This document shows, piece by piece, positions 35,596 through 43,845 of a stretch of 64,000 bases of DNA (positions within the stretch are counted from its first letter, which is position 1; every line of letters starts with the position of its first letter). The DNA is from Bog-756 sp963841885 (GTDB taxonomy: Bacteria > Actinomycetota > Acidimicrobiia > Acidimicrobiales > RAAP-2): positions 1-64,000 of the forward strand of contig CAWJEK010000022.1 in assembly GCA_963841885.1 (NCBI GenBank), read 5' to 3'. The notes below the pieces were generated by a model, which saw nothing but the letters and a program-made list of their open reading frames with translations, was not told the origin of the DNA and did no database searches. The translations under genes and the position numbers were made by a program.

Positions 35596-35621
35596 TAGCA
35601 CTCTCAACCTTCGACTGCTAA
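35595..35621 (+). promoter_or_regulatory. CIRCE operator (HrcA site) of groES
   Basis: TTAGCACTC, nine bases, GACTGCTAA. The left arm is a perfect match to the CIRCE consensus and the right arm differs by one base from GAGTGCTAA. It overlaps the -10 end and predicted start, as in other HrcA-repressed chaperonin operons. Confidence 0.85.
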
Positions 35622-35643
35622 TGCCCCACAGGAGGCCCCGAAC

Positions 35644-35936
35644 ATGAGTCTGCAGCCCCTCGACGACCGTATCGTCGTCCAGCCCGGCGAGTCCGAGGAG
35701 ACCACCGCGTCCGGTCTCGTCATCCCCGACACCGCCAAGGAGAAGCCCCAGCAGGGCGAGGTCCTGGCCGTGGGCCCGGGCCGTCGCTCCGAGACGACCG
35801 GCGAGCTCATCCCGCTCGACATCGCGGTGGGCGACACCGTCGTCTACTCCAAGTACGGCGGCACCGAGATCAACACGGACGGCCAGGACCTGCTGATCCT
35901 GTCGAGCCGCGACATCCTCGCCAAGGTGACCAAGTA

Positions 35937-35937
<1 letters not shown>
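35644..35937 (+). CDS. groES: Co-chaperonin GroES
   Basis: GroES, 97 residues, caps the GroEL folding chamber. LQPLDDRIVVQPGESEETTA, the mobile-loop equivalent SGLVIPDTAKEKPQQGEVLA and the end DGQDLLILSSRDILAKV are typical. GGAGG lies eight bases before the ATG. Its stop overlaps the groEL ATG (TAATG). Control by HrcA is likely. Confidence 0.98.
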
Positions 35938-37598
<1,661 letters not shown>

Positions 37599-37657
37599 CC
37601 GTCCCGCCGGTCCGAGGTCTGGGCCGGCACGCCGTTCGAACGGCACCCATGTGCGAC

Positions 37658-37687
37658 CAGAGGTCGGGCCACCGGGCCCGGCCTCTG
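37658..37687. terminator. Bidirectional terminator between groEL and the convergent gene
   Basis: A 13-bp stem with one G-U pair (37658-37670 with 37675-37687) and loop ACCG lies between converging genes. Just before it, GCCGTTCGAACGGC (37631-37644) is a perfect 14-base palindrome. There are no T-tracts on either strand. Confidence 0.6.
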
Positions 37688-37702
37688 TCGCGTCCCGTCG
37701 GC

Positions 37703-38572
37703 CTAGCGCCAGGCCCGGATCGCCCGGCCGAGTGTCGCGCTCACCTCACTGCCGAGCTGGGGAGCCAGGGTCTTCGACGTCCATCCACCGGAGCTGAACC
37801 GATCGCTGGCGTGGAAGCACCGCCAGAAGCGGACGAGCCCGTCCTCCCCGTCGGCGTCGAACATCCTCGCCGCCAGCCGCTGCCACCGGTACTGGTACCA
37901 GACGTAGTTCAACGCGCTCATCGGGTCGTCGCCCCCGGGGTAGTGGGCGTCGAGCTCCTCCAGGGTGCTGTAGCCCACGGCCCGCATGCGGGCGGCCAGG
38001 CGCCGGCTGCGCGCCCCGACGGTGGAGAGCACCTCGAGCGTTTCCAGGCTCTCCGGCCGCCTCGTGGCGACGAAGGCGTGGAGCGCCAGGTCGGCGAAGA
38101 TCTCGCTCAGCCAGGAGGTGGGCAGCCGGAGATCACCCAGTGTCTCGAAGGCGTGGCCGAGCTCGTGGATGGCGACGAGGTCGAAGAACGGCTGCAGGTC
38201 CAGGCCGCCGGCGCCGTCGGGGTAGGTCTCGAGCAAGGTCCCGTAGCTGCCGGGCGATGCCTCACGGAGGTCCTCCCCCATGGCGACCCAGAAGTCGCCG
38301 CTCGCGGCGGGCAGCACGATGATGCCGGGCCGGATCTGACCGGCGTCGTCGTTGAAGAACGGCAGCCCGTAGGGCTGCCGGCTCTCCCAGTCCGCTTCGT
38401 CGGCGACGACGACGGCGATGTCGGGCTCGACCCCCGGAAACATCCGGCTCAGGTACGCGTAGGCGTCGGCGGTGACATCGGCCGCCGCTTCCGCCCGTCC
38501 ACGTGCGCCGACGCTGTGCCGCACGTCGAAGGGATAGCCGCCCAGCCGTGGGAGCCCCGACCCGAGCGCCAT
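37703..38572 (-). CDS. HExxH metallopeptidase-like protein, function unknown
   Basis: The protein is 289 residues, has no signal peptide or membrane segment, and is probably cytosolic. It contains HELGH (His136, Glu137, His140) and Glu157 in SEIFADLALH, a spacing consistent with a gluzincin-type zinc site. Two segments rich in Trp/Tyr follow (NYVWYQYRWQRLAARMF). I do not recognise the family or a substrate. The start is supported by a TACGCT -10 element seven bases upstream on the minus strand, so the transcript may be leaderless. It converges on groEL. Confidence 0.75.
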   Translation of the reverse strand: MALGSGLPRLGGYPFDVRHSVGARGRAEAAADVTADAYAYLSRMFPGVEPDIAVVVADEADWESRQPYGLPFFNDDAGQIRPGIIVLPAASGDFWVAMGEDLREASPGSYGTLLETYPDGAGGLDLQPFFDLVAIHELGHAFETLGDLRLPTSWLSEIFADLALHAFVATRRPESLETLEVLSTVGARSRRLAARMRAVGYSTLEELDAHYPGGDDPMSALNYVWYQYRWQRLAARMFDADGEDGLVRFWRCFHASDRFSSGGWTSKTLAPQLGSEVSATLGRAIRAWR

Positions 38573-38579
38573 CCCGGCA

Positions 38580-38585
38580 AGCGTA
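38580..38585 (-). promoter_or_regulatory. Putative -10 of the minus-strand HExxH gene
   Basis: On the minus strand TACGCT is followed by seven bases and ATG (38572). This matches the leaderless pattern seen at plus-strand genes in the window. Confidence 0.45.
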
Positions 38586-38631
38586 CCGCTCGACCGCCGG
38601 ACCGGCCGGGCCGGGGTGTCCCCCGGGGGCC

Positions 38632-38660
38632 TTGTCCGGGCCACACGGCATTGCCATGAT
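38632..38660 (+). promoter_or_regulatory. Weak putative promoter for the DUF2510 membrane protein
   Basis: TTGTCC (38632-38637) and CATGAT (38655-38660) are 17 bases apart in the 184-base divergent gap. The leader would be about 90 nt. Confidence 0.3.
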
Positions 38661-38756
38661 GGGGAGCGATTCCACGGCGGCGTGGGGCCGTCCGGCCGGA
38701 TGGAGTGTCCTCCCGTTTTCCGACCGGACGGGTGACGGGAGCGGCGGGAGCATCCA

Positions 38757-39428
38757 TTGGTCGAGGCGGCAGGACAACCGGAGTCGGTGCCCGAAGGCAC
38801 CGTGCGCATCGCCGAGCCCCACGCGCGCCGCCTGACCCTCTTCACCCTCACCTGCGGGGCGGCCCTCCCGCCACTCCTCTTGCTGCAGGCGGGGGCACCG
38901 GCCGGGGCGGTCATCGGCGTGGCGCTCCTCATGGTGGTGGGCTGGCTCCCCCTGGCCTGGCGGGTCCGGCGCCTGGCCCTGGTCGCCGAGCCCCGGCGCC
39001 TGGTCATCGAGAACTTCGCCACGACCGACACCGTCCCGTGGGAGGACGTCGCGTGCTACGCCGTCGCCCGATGGGGGCAGAACGGGGCATACCGGGAGTT
39101 GGCCTTCGTACTCACCGACGGCAAGGTGATCCGGGTACGGGCCACGGTGGTGAAGCCGAAGGACCTGGACAAGGTTCTGGACCGGTGGCGTCCCGTGGCC
39201 GAGGCCCACGGGATCCCGGTGGGAGACCTCCCGGTCCGCCGCCGGGGATCGGCACCCGTGGCACCGTCGGCGGCTCCGTCACCCGGTTGGTATCCCGATC
39301 CGCAGGCTCCGGGCGGCTGGCGCTGGTGGGACGGCGCCCGATGGGGGGTGCGGTCGAGCGACCACGGCGCGGCACCGCCGGGGCGGTTCGACGGCACCGG
39401 GGCGCCGGATCGGCACGGGGCCCCGTGA
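38757..39428 (+). CDS. Membrane protein with PH-like and DUF2510 segments, function unknown
   Basis: The protein is 223 residues. Two adjacent membrane helices (about residues 27-60, LTLFTLTCGAALPPLLLLQA and the following AVIGVALLMVVGWLPLAW) precede a cytosolic domain resembling bacterial PH domains (RRLVIENFATTDTVPWEDVA). The C-terminus carries the DUF2510 motif PGWYPDPQAPGGWRWWDGAR, common in actinobacterial membrane proteins. It starts at TTG after GGGAG. The function is unknown; DUF2510 is thought to be a protein-interaction motif. Confidence 0.75.
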   Translation: MVEAAGQPESVPEGTVRIAEPHARRLTLFTLTCGAALPPLLLLQAGAPAGAVIGVALLMVVGWLPLAWRVRRLALVAEPRRLVIENFATTDTVPWEDVACYAVARWGQNGAYRELAFVLTDGKVIRVRATVVKPKDLDKVLDRWRPVAEAHGIPVGDLPVRRRGSAPVAPSAAPSPGWYPDPQAPGGWRWWDGARWGVRSSDHGAAPPGRFDGTGAPDRHGAP

Positions 39429-39441
39429 CGGGTCAGGGCGA

Positions 39442-39651
39442 TCAGCCCTGCTGCTCGGGCACGTAGTGACGCTCGCCGGCGTGGTCGAGCCACACCCGCA
39501 TGGTCCGGTCCGTCCCGGGGTCCTTGAAGCACTCGTCGGTCGGGGTCCAACCCGGCTGCGGTTGGTCCGATTCGCCATGGCGCCGCAGGAACAGGCTGTA
39601 CACGACGGCCACGATGACGGCCAGGCCGAGCAGAGCGAAGACGATCACCAC
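39442..39651 (-). CDS. Small single-pass membrane protein, function unknown
   Basis: The protein is 69 residues. An N-terminal helix (VIVFALLGLAVIVAVVYSLF) is followed by a soluble tail with PGWTPTDECFKDPGTDRTMR and VWLDHAGERHYVPE. GGGAGG lies nine bases before the GTG start. The tail is conserved-looking (Trp, Cys, His) rather than random, which supports a real gene. It lies 14 bases from the converging end of the DUF2510 gene and downstream of the YbjQ-like gene. Confidence 0.65.
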   Translation of the reverse strand: MVIVFALLGLAVIVAVVYSLFLRRHGESDQPQPGWTPTDECFKDPGTDRTMRVWLDHAGERHYVPEQQG

Positions 39652-39679
39652 GGGCCGGTCCTCCCGGTCGGGAGGGCCG

Positions 39680-40033
39680 TCACGAGTGGCTGTCGCCCAC
39701 GACGACGGCGGTGCCGTAGGCGACTATCTCGGTGAGGGACTGGCCGATCTCCGACGAGTCGAAGCGGAACTGGATCACCGCGTTCGCCCCGAGCACCCGG
39801 GCGTTCTCGATCATCCGGTCGAGAGCGTGGCGGCGGGTGTCCTCCAACAGCTTGGTGTACTGGGTGACCTCGCCACCGGCCAGGGCCTTGAACCCGGCGG
39901 TGAAGCCCTTGGCCGCTCCCATGGACCGCACCACCAGCCCGAACACCAGTCCGAGATTCCGCTCGACCGTCCACTGGGGGAACTCGAGAGCCGTGGTGAT
40001 CGGGAACTGGGGTGCCGCCGCGGCGTCGGACAT
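39680..40033 (-). CDS. YbjQ / UPF0145 family protein
   Basis: The protein is 117 residues. It shows the family features MGAAKGFTAGFKALAGGEVT, a YTKLLEDTRRHALDRMIENA helix and GANAVIQFRFDSSEIGQSLT ending in EIVAYGTAVVV. YbjQ proteins form a pentameric beta fold and have been called putative heavy-metal binding; the role is unproven. The ATG at 40033 is preferred because AGGAGG lies six bases upstream; an in-frame start 21 bases earlier lacks one. Confidence 0.88.
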   Translation of the reverse strand: MSDAAAAPQFPITTALEFPQWTVERNLGLVFGLVVRSMGAAKGFTAGFKALAGGEVTQYTKLLEDTRRHALDRMIENARVLGANAVIQFRFDSSEIGQSLTEIVAYGTAVVVGDSHS

Positions 40034-40139
40034 GACGGCCTCCTGTCTGCGCACCGACCGGGTGCGCGGGTCGGCCCGATGGTAGCCAGGCGCGGCCGTC
40101 AGGGACAGGACCGCCGCTCCGGGTGCCGGTCGTCGGCCC

Positions 40140-40145
40140 TAGTCT
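40140..40145 (+). promoter_or_regulatory. Putative -10 of a leaderless NUDIX transcript
   Basis: TAGTCT followed by seven bases and ATG at 40153, in the divergent gap with the YbjQ-like gene. Confidence 0.45.
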
Positions 40146-40152
40146 CGGACCG

Positions 40153-40950
40153 ATGCCGACCCCCGTGCCCCCGCACCGCGCCGGCCCCCAGGTCATCCCC
40201 CGTCCGCCCGCCCACCGACCCGGCGGCCGGGCCCCGTGGGCCGACCTCCCGGGCCCGGCCCGGTCCCCGCTCCCGCTCGCCCGGGTGGTCGCCGCGGTGC
40301 GGGTCCGCGACCGCTCCGCCGACGCCGCCATCACGGAGGCGGCCGTCTCCGAGTTCACCCGCTCCTTCGCCGACACCTATCCCGACTCCAATCCGGCCGC
40401 CGTCCTGGTGGCGCTCTTCGAGGAGGAGGGGGAGGCCCGGGTGCTCCTGACGGTGCGGTCGTCCCGGCTCCGCTCCCACCAGGGGGAGGTGGCCTTCCCC
40501 GGGGGCAAGCTCGACCCCGGGGAGGGGATCGACGCCGCCGCGCTCCGAGAAGCCGAGGAGGAGGTCGCCCTCGACCCGGCGACGGTCACGGTGGTCGGGC
40601 ACCTGACGGCCATGCCGACCGTCTCGTCCAACACCCTGATGACCCCGGTGGTGGCCACCCTGGCCGGGCGGCCGAGCCCGGTCCCGGCGGCCGACGAGGT
40701 GGCCCGGGTCTTCGACGTGGCCCTGGCCGATCTGGTGGCCGACGACGTGTGGGCCGAGGAGCTCTGGGCGGTCCCGGGCCGCCAGGGGGCGGACGGCGAG
40801 CCCGGCGGCGAGTTCCCCGTGTGGTTCTTCGCGGCCGGGGGTGAGGTCATCTGGGGCGCCACCGCCCGGGTCCTGACCGAGCTGCTGTGCCTCGTCCTGG
40901 GCGTGGACGCGCCGTCGCAGCCCCGGATGCGCGGAACCGGCCGCCGGTGA
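40153..40950 (+). CDS. NUDIX hydrolase, CoA pyrophosphatase-like
   Basis: The protein is 265 residues. The NUDIX box is GGKLDPGEGIDAAALREAEE followed by EVAL, which keeps the catalytic Glu residues but has Ala for the late Gly. The preceding SRLRSHQGEVAFPGG matches the LLxxRSxxxRxHxGEVAFPGG signature of CoA pyrophosphatases (NudL). A Pro-rich N-terminal stretch of about 40 residues comes before the domain. Its likely role is cleavage of CoA or its oxidised form; the exact substrate is inferred from the signature. Confidence 0.88.
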   Translation: MPTPVPPHRAGPQVIPRPPAHRPGGRAPWADLPGPARSPLPLARVVAAVRVRDRSADAAITEAAVSEFTRSFADTYPDSNPAAVLVALFEEEGEARVLLTVRSSRLRSHQGEVAFPGGKLDPGEGIDAAALREAEEEVALDPATVTVVGHLTAMPTVSSNTLMTPVVATLAGRPSPVPAADEVARVFDVALADLVADDVWAEELWAVPGRQGADGEPGGEFPVWFFAAGGEVIWGATARVLTELLCLVLGVDAPSQPRMRGTGRR

Positions 40951-41086
40951 ACCGGACGGGCCCTCCGGACCGGCTACGGCCCCCGGGTCCAGGCGGTATC
41001 GTGGGGGGTGGTCGGTGTGGGCGCGTCGGAGCTGCCACCGCCTCGGAGGTACGTCCAACTGCAACCAGGGTCCGGAGGGCAATTCA

Positions 41087-42250
41087 GTGGCTGAGCTAGA
41101 GATCGGCATCTTCAAGTCGGGGCGCAGGGCCTACGGGTTCGACGACATCGCCATCGTCCCCAGCCGCCGGACCCGGGACCCCGAGGATGTCGACATCTCC
41201 TGGCAGATCGACGCCTACGAGTTCGAGCTGCCGCTCCTGGCGTCGGCCATGGACGGGGTGGTCAGCCCCGCCACCGCCATCGAGATCGGTCGCCTCGGTG
41301 GGCTCGGGGTCCTCAACCTCGAGGGCCTGTGGACCCGCTACGAGGACCCGACCCCGCTGTTCGACGAGATCCGGGAGCTGCCGACCGAGAAGGCGACGGC
41401 CCGCATGCAGCAGATGTACGCCGAGCCGGTCCAGCTCGAACTGGTCACCCAGCGGATCAAGGAGCTGAAGGCCGCCGGCATCACCACGGCCGCGTCGGTC
41501 ACCCCGCAGAAGACCGAGCAGTTCGCCCCGGCCCTGCTGGCCGCTGAGCTGGACATCCTGGTGATCCAGGGCACCGTGGTCTCGGCCGAGCACGTCTCCA
41601 AGACCGCCGAGCCCCTCAACCTCAAGCGCTTCATCCGCGAGTTCGAGGTCCCGGTGATCGTCGGTGGCTGCGCCTCGTACCAGGCCGGACTCCACCTGAT
41701 GCGGACCGGCGCGGTGGGTGTGCTGGTCGGGGTCGGACCCGGCAACGCCTGCACCACGCGCGGCGTCCTCGGCATCGGGGTGCCCCAGGCCACCGCCATC
41801 GCCGACGTGGCCGGCGCCCGTATGCGCCATCTCGACGAGACCGGTGTCTACTGCCACGTGATCGCCGACGGCGGCATGTCCAAGGGCGGCGACATCGCCA
41901 AGGCGGTGGCCTGCGGCGCCGACGCCGTCATGCTGGGCTCGCCCCTCTCCTCGGCCGTCGAGGCGCCGGCCCGTGGCTACCACTGGGGCATGGCCACGTT
42001 CCACCCCACCCTGCCCCGCGGCGCCCGGGTCAAGACCACGACCCGCGGCACGCTCCAGGAGATCCTGCTCGGCCCCGCCCACGAAAACGACGGCCGCATG
42101 AACCTGTTCGGCGCCCTGCGCACGGCCATGGCCACCTGCGGCTACCAGACCGTCAAGGAGTTCCAGAAGGCCGAGGTCATGGTGGCCCCGGCGCTCCAGA
42201 CCGAGGGCAAGGACCTGCAGCGCTCGCAGGGCGTCGGCATGGGCCATTGA
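41087..42250 (+). CDS. guaB3: GuaB3 family IMP dehydrogenase-like protein
   Basis: The protein, 387 residues, is a TIM barrel without the CBS pair found in classical IMP dehydrogenase. The catalytic loop is GVGPGNACTTRGVLGIGVPQ with Cys222. The segment VIADGGMSKGGDIAKAVACG and the end LQRSQGVGMGH fit GuaB3 proteins of actinobacteria. Oxidation of IMP to XMP is likely but not certain for this branch. GGAGGG lies six bases before the GTG start. It overlaps guaA by four bases (TTGA), which supports a role in GMP synthesis. Confidence 0.92.
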   Translation: MAELEIGIFKSGRRAYGFDDIAIVPSRRTRDPEDVDISWQIDAYEFELPLLASAMDGVVSPATAIEIGRLGGLGVLNLEGLWTRYEDPTPLFDEIRELPTEKATARMQQMYAEPVQLELVTQRIKELKAAGITTAASVTPQKTEQFAPALLAAELDILVIQGTVVSAEHVSKTAEPLNLKRFIREFEVPVIVGGCASYQAGLHLMRTGAVGVLVGVGPGNACTTRGVLGIGVPQATAIADVAGARMRHLDETGVYCHVIADGGMSKGGDIAKAVACGADAVMLGSPLSSAVEAPARGYHWGMATFHPTLPRGARVKTTTRGTLQEILLGPAHENDGRMNLFGALRTAMATCGYQTVKEFQKAEVMVAPALQTEGKDLQRSQGVGMGH

Positions 42251-43845
42251 GCCCCTCCGACCTCTCTGACGACCCCCGTGAGGGGCCGGTGCTGGTCGTC
42301 GACTTCGGCGCCCAGTACGCCCAGCTGATCGCCCGCCGGGTCCGCGAGGCGCACGTCTACTCCGAGATCGTCCCCCACACCGCCTCGGCGGCCGACCTGG
42401 CCGCCCGCCGTCCCGCGGGGATCATCCTCTCGGGGGGCCCGAAGTCGGTCAACGAGACGCCGGCCCCCTCGGTGGACCCGGACATCTACGACCTCGGGAT
42501 CCCGATCCTCGGCATCTGCTACGGGGCCCAGCTCCTCGCCCGACAGCTCGGCGGGGTCGTCGACCGCACCGGCCGGGGTGAGTACGGCCGGACGCCGCTG
42601 ACGGTCACGGGCGCCTCGCCGCTGTTCTCGGACTGGCCGGAGTCGTGCGAGGTGTGGATGAGCCACGGCGACGCCATCACCGAGGTGCCGGACGGCTTCG
42701 TGGCCACCGCCACCAGTCCGGACGCCCCGGTGGCGGCCCTCCACGACCCGGACCGCGCCATCTTCGGCGTGCAGTTCCACCCCGAGGTGGTCCACACCGA
42801 ACACGGTCGCGACCTCCTCGAGCGCTTCCTCTACGACGTCTGCCACTGTCCCCCGCTGTGGACCCACACCTCGATCATCGAGAACCAGGTGGCGGCGGTG
42901 CGGGCCCAGGTCGGCGCCTCGCCGGTGCTGTGCGCACTGTCCGGCGGCGTGGACTCGGCGGTGGCCGCCGCGCTCGTCCACAAGGCCATCGGCGAGCAGC
43001 TCACGTGCGTGTACGTCGACACCGGCCTCATGCGGGCCAACGAGAGTGAACAGGTGGAGGAGACCTTCCGCCGCCAGTTCCACATCGACCTGGTGCACGT
43101 GAAGGCGGCCGACCGGTTCTTCGAGGCCCTGGCCGGCGTGGTCGACCCCGAGGCCAAGCGCAAGATCATCGGTGAGCTGTTCATCCGCATCTTCGAGGAG
43201 GTCGCCCGCGACCTGGTGGTCGAGAAGGGCAACCTGGAGGACGGCTCGGAGGGCGAGGCGGCCGGCTACCTCGTCCAGGGCACCCTCTACCCCGACGTCA
43301 TCGAGTCCGGTTCCGGCACGGCCGCCACCATCAAGTCCCACCACAACGTGGGCGGGCTCCCCGACGACCTGGCCTTCGACCTCGTCGAGCCCCTGCGCCT
43401 GCTGTTCAAGGACGAGGTCCGGGCCGTCGGCGAGGAACTCGGCCTGCCCCACGAGATCGTCTGGCGCCAGCCGTTCCCGGGTCCGGGCCTGGCGGTGCGG
43501 ATCGTGGGCGAGGTCACGCCCGAGCGGGCCGAGATCCTGCGGGCGGCCGACGCCGTCGTGGTGGAGGAGGTCCGCAAGGCCGGCCTCTACCGTGAGTTGT
43601 GGCAGAGCTTCGCCGTGCTTCCCGCGGTGCGCACCGTCGGGGTGATGGGCGACGGCCGCACCTACGCCTATCCGGTCGTCATCCGCGCCGTCACCTCCGA
43701 CGACGCCATGACCGCCGACTGGGCCCGCCTGCCGTACGACCTCCTCGAGCGCCTGAGCTCGAGGATCATCAACGAGGTCGACGGCATCAACCGGGTCGCC
43801 CTGGACATCACGTCCAAGCCGCCCGGCACCATCGAGTGGGAATGA
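42247..43845 (+). CDS. guaA: GMP synthase (glutamine-hydrolysing)
   Basis: GuaA, 532 residues, converts XMP to GMP. The class I amidotransferase part has Cys91 in LGICYGAQLLARQLGG and His178/Glu180 in QFHPEVVHTEHG. The ATP pyrophosphatase loop is LSGGVDSAVAAAL (from Ser232). The dimerisation domain ends with DITSKPPGTIEWE. The TTG start overlaps the guaB3 stop, and the pcrA ATG overlaps its own stop, so three genes form a coupled unit. Confidence 0.97.
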   Translation: MSPSDLSDDPREGPVLVVDFGAQYAQLIARRVREAHVYSEIVPHTASAADLAARRPAGIILSGGPKSVNETPAPSVDPDIYDLGIPILGICYGAQLLARQLGGVVDRTGRGEYGRTPLTVTGASPLFSDWPESCEVWMSHGDAITEVPDGFVATATSPDAPVAALHDPDRAIFGVQFHPEVVHTEHGRDLLERFLYDVCHCPPLWTHTSIIENQVAAVRAQVGASPVLCALSGGVDSAVAAALVHKAIGEQLTCVYVDTGLMRANESEQVEETFRRQFHIDLVHVKAADRFFEALAGVVDPEAKRKIIGELFIRIFEEVARDLVVEKGNLEDGSEGEAAGYLVQGTLYPDVIESGSGTAATIKSHHNVGGLPDDLAFDLVEPLRLLFKDEVRAVGEELGLPHEIVWRQPFPGPGLAVRIVGEVTPERAEILRAADAVVVEEVRKAGLYRELWQSFAVLPAVRTVGVMGDGRTYAYPVVIRAVTSDDAMTADWARLPYDLLERLSSRIINEVDGINRVALDITSKPPGTIEWE

